The position numbers and the translations under genes are program-made. The notes beneath the pieces were generated by a model. The model saw only the letters and a program-made list of their open reading frames with translations, had not been told where the DNA came from and made no database searches. Below, one piece after another: positions 15,539-21,166 of a stretch of DNA of 21,166 nt (its first letter is position 1; every line of letters begins with the position of its first letter). This stretch comes from Putridiphycobacter sp965367695 (GTDB lineage Bacteria; Bacteroidota; Bacteroidia; Flavobacteriales_D; Crocinitomicaceae): positions 1-21,166 of the forward strand of contig CBDUKB010000028.1 of the NCBI GenBank assembly GCA_965367695.1, in the 5' to 3' direction.

Positions 15539-16831
15539 ATGAAAAATATCCTAACAATTTTTGCTATTGTGATACTCAATAGCCAGCCATTGCGCGCACA
15601 AGACTTTAAATTATCTGCTGAAATAAGACCAAGATTTGAAGCGAGGCATGGTTACAAAAATCTAATACAATCCAATCAAAAAACAGCTCATTTTGTTTCG
15701 CAAAGAACACGTTTAAATTTTGATTTTACCCAAGACAAATTGACTTTTAAAATAACTGCTCAAAATGTAAGGGTATGGGGTGATGTGAGTAGTGCAAGCT
15801 CAAAAGATATTAATGGGATTGCTTTGCATGAAACTTGGGCGAAATATCAGTTTAACGAATTAATTTCATTGAAGGTCGGACGACAAGAAATATCCTATGA
15901 TGATGAAAGAATTTTTGGGGCAGTTGGCTGGGCACAACAAGCAAGAAGCCATGATGCAGCATTGCTAAACTTTAACTTTAAAACCAAAGGTAAATTAGAT
16001 GCAGGATTTGCCTACAACAGCAATAAAGAAAGCTTGGTTGCCGAAAGATATTTTGTAAACCAATACCAAAACATGCAATTTTTATGGTACCAAGTACCAC
16101 TCAAAACCAGCTTTAAATTAAGCCTACTATTTTTAAACAACGGAGTACAATATAAAATTGATAATGCCACTAACGCAATTGCCTACAGTCAAACAATGGG
16201 GGGAAGACTGGTTTTTAATAAAAATAAAATTGCTGCCAACGCCGCATTTTACTATCAGCTTGGTGAATTAGCTAATCCTTTAGCAAATAATACAGTCTAT
16301 CAAAATGCTTATTATGGTGCTGCTGATCTACAATACGACATTGTAAAAAACTTTGCATTTGGCGCTGGGTTTGAATTAATAAGTGGGAACGATATGACTT
16401 CAACTTCAGGCCAAAACACCGCATTTAATCCATACTATGGCACCAATCATAAATTTAATGGACTCATGGATTACTTTTATGTAGGGAATTACCAAAACTC
16501 AGTCGGTTTGGTAGATATCTATGTACCATTAACCTTTAAAAAAGAAAAATTGAAAATAACGGCTTCTGCGCATTACTTTTTAACCCATGGCAATTACAAA
16601 CAAGTTTTCTTTGATCATTCCGAAATTTTAGATCCAACATTAGGAACAGAATTAGATTTTACAATGAAGTACAAATTCAGTAGTTCATTTCAATTGAGTG
16701 CCGGTTATTCACAGCTTTTTGGCACACAAACCTTGGCGACAATAAAAGGAGGAAATCATACTTTATCGAATAATTGGACTTGGGTGATGCTGACCTTCAA
16801 ACCGGTATTCTTTCAGTCGATAGCAAAGTAA
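15539..16831 (+). CDS. Outer-membrane beta-barrel porin, alginate-export (AlgE-like) family
   Basis: A 430-residue protein with signal peptide ending PLRA before QDFKLS. The remainder is alternating beta strands with aromatic girdles. The stretches AEIRPRFEAR, FVSQRTRLNFDF, HETWAKYQF and VGRQEISYDDERIFG are typical of alginate-export-family barrels, which in practice include many non-alginate porins. The gene lies 10 bases after the SCO gene and appears to be last in the nirK operon, so a role in passage of nitrite, nitrate or copper is reasonable but unproven. Its stop is 6 bases from that of the convergent DsbA-like gene, with no terminator visible. Confidence 0.82.
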   Translation: MKNILTIFAIVILNSQPLRAQDFKLSAEIRPRFEARHGYKNLIQSNQKTAHFVSQRTRLNFDFTQDKLTFKITAQNVRVWGDVSSASSKDINGIALHETWAKYQFNELISLKVGRQEISYDDERIFGAVGWAQQARSHDAALLNFNFKTKGKLDAGFAYNSNKESLVAERYFVNQYQNMQFLWYQVPLKTSFKLSLLFLNNGVQYKIDNATNAIAYSQTMGGRLVFNKNKIAANAAFYYQLGELANPLANNTVYQNAYYGAADLQYDIVKNFAFGAGFELISGNDMTSTSGQNTAFNPYYGTNHKFNGLMDYFYVGNYQNSVGLVDIYVPLTFKKEKLKITASAHYFLTHGNYKQVFFDHSEILDPTLGTELDFTMKYKFSSSFQLSAGYSQLFGTQTLATIKGGNHTLSNNWTWVMLTFKPVFFQSIAK

Positions 16832-16837
16832 AATAAT

Positions 16838-17485
16838 TTATTTAGTCACCGAAGCGGTAATGTTTTTATACACGGCTTCCAAGTTTTTTAATTCTTGGTA
16901 ACCATTAGAAAGCATAAAAAATTCATCCCCTTTTTTTATAACTAAAGAAGGAAATCCTTTGATCCCCATTTCTGCTGATAATTGAAAATCTGCTTTTGTT
17001 GCAAGCTTAGCGGCATCACTTTCGAAAAGTGATTTGAATTTTTCAGGATCGAGTTCATGCGCAACAGCCAATGCCATATAAGTTGCAATTTTATTTGTGT
17101 CATGATTGTCTCTATAAAATGCAGTTTGAACGGCTTTAAAAAATTCCATTTCTTTACTTGGATCCATCATTCTCACCACTACAACTGCTCGAGATGCAGG
17201 TTCTGTGTCATATATAAAATCAGGATTAGATAAAATATCGTATTTAAAAGGCAAGCCTGTTCTTTCCTCAATTTCTACCCAGTGAGATTTTAAAAAATCA
17301 CCCATATCAGCTGCTTTCTCAGTGTTATTTGGTCTTAAACCACCTTGTACTAACCTTAATTTTAATTCAGGATGAGCGGTGATAAAACCATCTAATTCAT
17401 TTGTAAAACCATAACACCATGAGCACATGGTATCACCAATATATATTAAGGAATTTTCTTTTGAGTTTATCCAATCTAAGTTCAT
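16838..17485 (-). CDS. DsbA-family (FrnE/YjbH-like) thioredoxin-fold protein
   Basis: A 215-residue protein without a signal peptide, so probably cytoplasmic. The active-site motif is C21-S-W-C24-Y-G-F, with the helical insertion of DsbA/2-hydroxychromene-isomerase-like proteins and a cis-proline segment GIKGFPSLVI near 175-184. The CSWCYGF motif is shared with FrnE-like oxidoreductases and with YjbH/SpxH-type adaptors of ClpXP. I cannot choose between oxidoreductase and adaptor roles. The gene is monocistronic and convergent with the porin gene. Confidence 0.85.
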   Translation of the reverse strand: MNLDWINSKENSLIYIGDTMCSWCYGFTNELDGFITAHPELKLRLVQGGLRPNNTEKAADMGDFLKSHWVEIEERTGLPFKYDILSNPDFIYDTEPASRAVVVVRMMDPSKEMEFFKAVQTAFYRDNHDTNKIATYMALAVAHELDPEKFKSLFESDAAKLATKADFQLSAEMGIKGFPSLVIKKGDEFFMLSNGYQELKNLEAVYKNITASVTK

Positions 17486-17489
17486 GCAA

Positions 17490-17497
17490 CAAAATTA
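17490..17497 (-). promoter_or_regulatory. -7 promoter element of the DsbA-like gene
   Basis: The minus strand reads TAATTTTG, an exact TAnnTTTG match, 4 bases before the ATG. No -33 TTG lies at the right distance. The implied leader is almost absent. Confidence 0.3.
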
Positions 17498-17681
17498 AAC
17501 AAAGGCGCAAGCATTGCCATGTTTATTAACAATATTTAGCGAAATGATTTTATTAATCTCATCTTTGAAATCATGTTCGCGCTGTTGAACTAGATTTAAA
17601 TTTATTTAATTCAAAAAAAATGCAATGAAAATAAATTCTTCCGTCTTTATAAATGAAAGGACCTAATAAATAGTCTTTGAA

Positions 17682-18221
17682 ATGAATTTTGAACCAGACA
17701 ATCATACTAAATTGAACACTTTTTTTAAGGAGGAATACCAAGGCCTTAAAAAATATGTAAAATCTAGAATTTCTGAATCTGCAGATCGAGACGCGGAAGA
17801 TATCATACAAGATGTGGCTTTAAATTTATTTTCAAGACAAAATAACAACCCAATTCAAAATGTAGCAGGCTTTGTATATGGATCTATTAGAAATAAGATT
17901 GTTGATGTGATGCGTTCAAGAAAAGTTAACACAGATATTAACGAAGAAAGGGAAGAAAAAATAGTTGATTTAATGGAATGGCTATATCAAAAAGCGGACA
18001 ACAGTCATTCTGAAAGAATGAAACATGAATTAAAAAATGCCATTGCAGGTTTAAAACCTGAATATCAACATGTCATTTTAGCGATTGATTTTGAAAGATT
18101 GAGTTATAAGGAACTTGCAGCAGAATCGGGTATAGCAGCAGGTACTTTGATGTCGCGAAGGCATAGGGCGCTGGGTATTTTGAATCAAAAATTAGGAAAA
18201 AAGAAAATTGAAAATTATTAA
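17682..18221 (+). CDS. ECF-type RNA polymerase sigma factor
   Basis: A 179-residue sigma-70-family protein with only regions 2 and 4. Region 2 covers about 10-85: RDAEDIIQDVALNLF is the core-binding/-10 recognition part, and VYGSIRNKIVDVMRSRK is the 2.3-2.4 segment. Region 4 covers about 110-170: LKPEYQHVILAIDFERLSYKELAAESGIAAGTLMSRRHRAL is a clear helix-turn-helix (given here as family features rather than one motif). It directs polymerase to a small regulon, often including its own operon. The next gene starts 11 bases later. No classical anti-sigma factor with a zinc-binding anti-sigma domain follows. The 196 bases upstream hold no promoter I can assign with confidence. Confidence 0.93.
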   Translation: MNFEPDNHTKLNTFFKEEYQGLKKYVKSRISESADRDAEDIIQDVALNLFSRQNNNPIQNVAGFVYGSIRNKIVDVMRSRKVNTDINEEREEKIVDLMEWLYQKADNSHSERMKHELKNAIAGLKPEYQHVILAIDFERLSYKELAAESGIAAGTLMSRRHRALGILNQKLGKKKIENY

Positions 18222-18232
18222 AAACTAACATT

Positions 18233-18655
18233 ATGTCGAATTATTTTAAACACAAAATTAGAAGTAAAAGTCCCGCAGAAATTGTAGGCTGGGTACTATT
18301 GGGAATCATAGGTTTTACCGGATTATTCATCCTGTTTGGATTTGTAATCATGTGGTTATGGAATTGGTTAATGCCTGAACTTTTTGGCTTGACTACCATT
18401 ACCTTTTGGCAAGCGATCGGAATTTGTTTGCTTTCCAAAATACTAATTGGTGGTTTTGGTGGTGGCAAAGGTGGTGGTCATAAATCACACAAAAAACATC
18501 ATGGAAAAGATTATAAATGTGAGGATAAATCAAAAAGTGATCTTTCAAAATGGAAATTCTATGATAAATTTTGGGAAGAAGAAGGAAATGATGCTTTTGA
18601 AAAGTACCTCTTAGAAAAAAATCAAGAAAAAGAAGCGCGCAATGAAATTTCCTAA
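18233..18655 (+). CDS. Small two-helix membrane protein with Gly/His/Lys-rich segment
   Basis: A 140-residue inner-membrane protein. Hydrophobic segments lie at about 17-46 and 54-74. They are followed by GGFGGGKGGGHKSHKKHHGK (about 73-92) and an acidic, charged tail containing one Cys (about 96) and KWKFYDKFWEEEGNDAFEKY. From memory this resembles small proteins encoded after certain ECF sigma genes, which have a membrane segment, a Gly-rich stretch, a His/Arg cluster and a tail like ERWxxMSPEEREKF. I know of no settled function. The His/Lys cluster could bind metal, acid lipid or nucleic acid. Its position 11 bases after the sigma gene makes it a candidate membrane sensor or anti-sigma factor. 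This is inference. Confidence 0.75.
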   Translation: MSNYFKHKIRSKSPAEIVGWVLLGIIGFTGLFILFGFVIMWLWNWLMPELFGLTTITFWQAIGICLLSKILIGGFGGGKGGGHKSHKKHHGKDYKCEDKSKSDLSKWKFYDKFWEEEGNDAFEKYLLEKNQEKEARNEIS

Positions 18656-18664
18656 TTCATAAAA

Positions 18665-18883
18665 ATGGAACTGCTAATTTTTAAAACAAACATAGAAACT
18701 TTACAAGAGGTAAAGGTCATCAATCAACTCTTTAATACCCACCAATCAATTGCTGATTGGTGGGTAGATATTGAAGATATTGACCGGGTAATGCGGATAG
18801 AATTATCAGGTTTATTAGCCGAAAAAGAAGTTATTAAACTCATGCAATCCTTAGGATTCGAATGCAATCCCTTAATGGATTAA
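18665..18883 (+). CDS. 72-residue protein, probable HMA-like ferredoxin fold without CxxC
   Basis: A small soluble protein 9 bases after the membrane-protein gene, so probably in the sigma operon. The pattern of strand (LLIFKTNI), helix (LQEVKVINQLF), two strands (WWVDIED, RVMRIEL), helix (EKEVIKLMQSL) and strand (GFECNPL) is that of a betaalphabetabetaalphabeta ferredoxin fold, as in heavy-metal-associated domains. The metal-binding CxxC is absent, and only one Cys lies near the end. I recall similar small Bacteroidota proteins annotated as hypothetical. No function is assigned. A perfect 13-bp inverted repeat lies in the middle of the gene. Confidence 0.72.
   Translation: MELLIFKTNIETLQEVKVINQLFNTHQSIADWWVDIEDIDRVMRIELSGLLAEKEVIKLMQSLGFECNPLMD
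18736..18766 (+). other. Perfect 13-bp intragenic hairpin
   Basis: TACCCACCAATCA (18736-18748) pairs exactly with TGATTGGTGGGTA (18754-18766) around the loop ATTGC. It lies wholly inside the coding sequence of the 72-residue protein, spanning codons about 24-34. No T-run follows. Confidence 0.85.
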
Positions 18884-18893
18884 CAAACAATTC

Positions 18894-19289
18894 TTATGCT
18901 TCCAGCTGCTGCTTTGGTTTCAACTGAAAAGTCATGATGAGCAAAAAAGAAGTGAAGAAAATCCTAAAAATCATGGCGCCAATTGTTTTTGTCTCATATA
19001 CGCCTTCATTGATGATATGAACCCAAAAACCAATTTGCCCAATAATCAAGACCACCAACGCAAGTACTAAAGGCTTTACCATCCATCTCTTTTCTTTAAA
19101 GATTGCATAAGCCGCACTGAGGTATAAAATACTGGCAATAAAATTTGCCCAAACTACAATCAAAACATAATTGCCTTCTTTTGCCCTCATGCCGAATAAA
19201 TCGAGCAAAACAGCGCTACTTAAAAATAAAGTTAAGGCACCAAATAAAAGCAAAACAATAATTAACAGATATTTAAACTTTGATTTCAT
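18894..19289 (-). CDS. Four-helix inner-membrane protein of unknown function
   Basis: A 131-residue hydrophobic protein with four likely transmembrane helices at about 7-32, 42-66, 72-94 and 105-123. The loops are short, with a basic loop FKEKRWMVKP after helix 2 and a Gln/Lys-rich C-terminus. I recognise no catalytic motif. It is convergent with the small ferredoxin-fold gene (10 bases between stops) and has its own -7 element plus a palindrome between promoter and start. It is probably transcribed alone and repressor-controlled. Confidence 0.75.
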   Translation of the reverse strand: MKSKFKYLLIIVLLLFGALTLFLSSAVLLDLFGMRAKEGNYVLIVVWANFIASILYLSAAYAIFKEKRWMVKPLVLALVVLIIGQIGFWVHIINEGVYETKTIGAMIFRIFFTSFLLIMTFQLKPKQQLEA

Positions 19290-19303
19290 AATAAATAATT
19301 TAA

Positions 19304-19319
19304 GTTAGTAAACACTAAC
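19304..19319. promoter_or_regulatory. Palindromic operator, TetR-like, before the four-helix membrane protein
   Basis: GTTAGT (19304-19309) and ACTAAC (19314-19319) form a perfect 6-bp inverted repeat with spacer AAAC. It sits directly downstream of the -7 element and 14 bases before the ATG, where a bound repressor would block transcription. The size and TTAGT/ACTAA arms are like operators of TetR-family repressors. The cognate regulator is not known. Confidence 0.5.
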
Positions 19320-19326
19320 AAATATA
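19319..19326 (-). promoter_or_regulatory. -7 promoter element of the four-helix membrane protein gene
   Basis: The minus strand reads TATATTTG, an exact TAnnTTTG match, sharing its last base with the palindromic operator. I see no -33 TTG at standard distance. Confidence 0.5.
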
Positions 19327-19361
19327 TACATTAATATCTAATTATGCTATTTGATTATGAA

Positions 19362-20462
19362 TTATTTTTCGAATATTTCAAGCCAAAGCTTCATGGCTTT
19401 TCTGTCATTTCCATTTTCATCTTGCAGCCCTGTATCTCTCCAAATCTTACCTAAATCCATTAATTCAGGTGGAAAAGTTTCCCAAAGTTTATCAAAATCT
19501 CGATAAGCCCACCAAATAACAAACGCATAATTGTGTTGATGTGCATTAAAAAAAAGAGTCTTCAAATATTCTGCTTGCTCTTTTTCACTACTTTTAATAT
19601 TCAAACCAAAACTTTCAATTTCTAAATCATTTGCTAAGTGATTCGTTTCTGCAAAGGCAATGGGCAAATCAGTTTGTTCATGTAAAAAATCGAAGGCTTT
19701 TTGAAACGCTTTTTGCTTATTTAAACCTTTAAAAAATGGATAAAAACTAATGGCAGCAAAATCCATGGTTGAAACCAAATCTTTAATTTCATTAATATAA
19801 GCAGTGGCATCATCAACCGTTGGTTCAAACCAATTATGCAGTGTCACCGACTCCGACATTTTCAATGTTGGATACTTGGCCTTCAAACGAATTCTAACGG
19901 CATTCATAACCAATCTAAACGTGTCCCATAATTCGGGACTATTATTCAATAACTCATTCGACTCAATTGAATAGACTAGGTAAGCAGGTTGAAAGGCATC
20001 TACCAAATAAGATACATGATTAAAATAAGCATCTTCAATAATTTGGTCATTTAACCCACTATAAGTTATTGCTGCACCCGAATAATCTTCCATTAAATTA
20101 TCCCTCGCTGTATTTAAAAAACTTACTGAAAGAAAAACGGGTAATCCATTCACCTTTTTTGCTACTTTCCCATCTATTTCATTCACAAAATCGATAGGTA
20201 AATCAGTACCATCGATCCATGCCTCCCAAGGAATTTTATGATCTAAATGCTCAGAATAAATATCTCCATTATTCAAAACAAAAGCATAGGTTTCATTTAC
20301 ATCAGCCAATTCAGGTCCGAATGGCCAGGTACTAAACCCCATTTTAAAGGTGCGATTTTCTATTATTTTTGAGGGATTATTCTTCTTACAGGCAATCAAT
20401 AAAATAAAGGGCACAATGCATACAATTGCCTTAATGATTAGATATTTATTTTTAAAACCCAT
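19362..20462 (-). CDS. Lipoprotein with clan GH-A-like (GH53-like) TIM-barrel glycosidase fold
   Basis: A 366-residue lipoprotein (signal ending FILLIAC, Cys25). The mature part looks like a (beta/alpha)8 glycoside hydrolase. VYSIESNE ends a strand with N169-E170, as for the acid/base in clan GH-A. FAAISFYPFF (about 235-244) resembles the GH53 strand. IAFAETNH carries E272 at the expected nucleophile position, and IWWAYRDFD follows near the last strand. The two glutamates are 102 residues apart, normal for the clan. The substrate is unknown and a beta-galactan- or other glycan-cleaving role is only suggested by the fold. The gene starts 14 bases after the stop of the upstream small lipoprotein gene on the same strand, so the two are probably one operon. 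Confidence 0.7.
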   Translation of the reverse strand: MGFKNKYLIIKAIVCIVPFILLIACKKNNPSKIIENRTFKMGFSTWPFGPELADVNETYAFVLNNGDIYSEHLDHKIPWEAWIDGTDLPIDFVNEIDGKVAKKVNGLPVFLSVSFLNTARDNLMEDYSGAAITYSGLNDQIIEDAYFNHVSYLVDAFQPAYLVYSIESNELLNNSPELWDTFRLVMNAVRIRLKAKYPTLKMSESVTLHNWFEPTVDDATAYINEIKDLVSTMDFAAISFYPFFKGLNKQKAFQKAFDFLHEQTDLPIAFAETNHLANDLEIESFGLNIKSSEKEQAEYLKTLFFNAHQHNYAFVIWWAYRDFDKLWETFPPELMDLGKIWRDTGLQDENGNDRKAMKLWLEIFEK

Positions 20463-20476
20463 AAAAATGAATTCAA

Positions 20477-20965
20477 TTAATTTTTAAAATATGTTTTGTA
20501 CACTTTTATTTCTGATTCTATTCTGAGCAATAAAGCAATTCCTTCTTCTACGCTTGTTGCCATCATTAAGGCATCTTTTAATTCAAGAAAAGGCAATAGC
20601 CATTTATGTAATTCTTTGTGTGCCTGCCCCTTCAGGGTACAACTTGAAATAATATAAGCAGTTGCATCCCCTATTTTATCGCCTAACAATTGATAATCTA
20701 CTAATTTTTTTCCTTTGAACTTTTCAAGTGCTTTTTCAATTTTAAACACCCCTTTATTCATGCCAGGGTCCACCTCCCATTTTTTTCCATTTTTTAAGGA
20801 AAGCTGATGCGGATTTGTGTTGACAATCGGCGCAGTCTTATCTTTCTTGGCATCATTAACAATAGGTGTTTGAACTTCATTTTCTGTCCTTTGATTACAA
20901 GCGGATAAAATAAACGAAATACAAATTATTCGAATTGAAACCTGAATAAATATTGATACTTTCAT
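20477..20965 (-). CDS. Small lipoprotein of unknown function
   Basis: With the ATG at 20965 the product is 162 residues, with a lipoprotein signal ending FILSAC (Cys23) and a low-complexity linker rich in Asn, Thr and Lys. The mature domain is helical (KGVFKIEKALEKFKGK, then LELKDALMMATSVEEGIALL). It contains a C-T-L-K-G-x-A-H-K-E-L-H segment in which one Cys and two His are close together, a possible metal or haem site. I recall similar C...G.AH..LH proteins in Bacteroidota but no established role. An upstream TTG at 20992 would add nine residues and overlap the response-regulator stop, and is not preferred. It lies between the LuxR-type gene and the glycosidase-like gene on the same strand. 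Confidence 0.72.
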   Translation of the reverse strand: MKVSIFIQVSIRIICISFILSACNQRTENEVQTPIVNDAKKDKTAPIVNTNPHQLSLKNGKKWEVDPGMNKGVFKIEKALEKFKGKKLVDYQLLGDKIGDATAYIISSCTLKGQAHKELHKWLLPFLELKDALMMATSVEEGIALLLRIESEIKVYKTYFKN

Positions 20966-20982
20966 GTCAATAAATATAATGA

Positions 20983-21166
20983 TTAAAACCAATTATTTTC
21001 CTTGGCGACCACCACTGCTTCCGTAATGTTATGACAATTCATTTTTTTCAATATATTTTTTCGGTGAGAATGTATGGTTTCAATGCTGCGATTGGTAAGT
21101 TCAGCAATTTCTTTTGAAATATATCCCTTTACCACAAAACCGAGTACTTCCATTTCCTTTTTTGAT
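20983..21166 (-). CDS. LuxR-type response regulator, C-terminal DNA-binding domain (partial)
   Basis: Reading the minus strand from the window end gives 60 codons and a TAA at 20983-20985. The sequence begins KKEMEVLGFVVKGYISKEIA and continues through ELTNRSIETIHSHRKNILKK, a clear LuxR/NarL helix-turn-helix, and ends in AVVVAKENNWF. The receiver domain and start lie outside the window. The stop is 17 bases from the small lipoprotein ATG, so the regulator may head that operon or simply neighbour it. Confidence 0.88.
   Translation of the reverse strand, partial: SKKEMEVLGFVVKGYISKEIAELTNRSIETIHSHRKNILKKMNCHNITEAVVVAKENNWF

Noticed and set aside
17565..17685. Repeated TCTTTGAAAT before the sigma gene, as a possible autoregulatory ECF site
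   Set aside because: Two 10-base AT-rich copies about 110 bases apart, without a matching second element, are within chance expectation.
1..21166. tRNA/rRNA genes, insertion sequences, phage or conjugative genes
   Set aside because: No cloverleaf-like sequence, transposase, integrase, terminal inverted repeats or rRNA-like stretch was recognised by reading. Composition is even across the window.

Overview
The window looks like chromosomal DNA of a Bacteroidota bacterium (a Flavobacteriales- or Chitinophagales-like lineage; I cannot place it further). The sequence evidence is low GC, genes without Shine-Dalgarno sites, repeated copies of the Bacteroidota -7 promoter element TAnnTTTG, lipoproteins with Bacteroidota-style signal peptides, and a large cell-surface protein with a type IX secretion (T9SS) C-terminal sorting domain. 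No tRNA, rRNA, CRISPR, insertion sequence or phage gene was seen, and coding density is high. The longest gene-free stretches are 12333-12565 and 17486-17681, both under 300 bases.

Layout. (1) 1-4674, plus strand: the tail of a probable TetR-type regulator, a SulP anion transporter, a beta-carbonic anhydrase, a terminator, then a second and larger SulP transporter. This is an inorganic-carbon (bicarbonate) module. (2) 4678-10223, minus strand: a MutS2-type ATPase without its Smr domain, translationally coupled to an unknown lipoprotein, then a separate T9SS surface protein with three Cys-containing repeats. (3) 10312-12332, minus strand: a short-chain dehydrogenase with an N-terminal four-cysteine zinc-finger-like segment and no catalytic tyrosine, behind an Rrf2-type regulator with three Fe-S cysteines. 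(4) 12566-16831, plus strand: a nitrite-reduction operon divergent from the Rrf2 gene. It encodes a lipoprotein NirK with a fused cytochrome c domain, a NirV-like protein, an HMBD-SCO copper chaperone and an outer-membrane porin. The 233-base divergent region carries an FNR-like site and two inverted repeats. (5) 16838-17485, minus strand: a cytoplasmic DsbA/FrnE-like protein. (6) 17682-18883, plus strand: a three-gene cassette of an ECF sigma factor, a small His/Lys-rich membrane protein and a 72-residue ferredoxin-fold-like protein whose gene contains a perfect 13-bp hairpin. (7) 18894-21166, minus strand: a four-helix membrane protein behind a palindromic operator, a TIM-barrel glycosidase-like lipoprotein, a small lipoprotein, and the end of a LuxR-type response regulator.

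How the parts work together. The best understood unit is nitrite to NO reduction. NirK reduces nitrite, its fused haem domain probably takes electrons from periplasmic or membrane donors, the SCO protein probably supplies copper or redox maintenance, and the porin may admit substrate. The Rrf2 protein is a natural candidate NO/Fe-S sensor for this locus. No NO reductase is in the window. The least understood unit is the ECF sigma cassette, which has no recognisable classical anti-sigma factor. It is the best candidate here for an under-described regulatory system.
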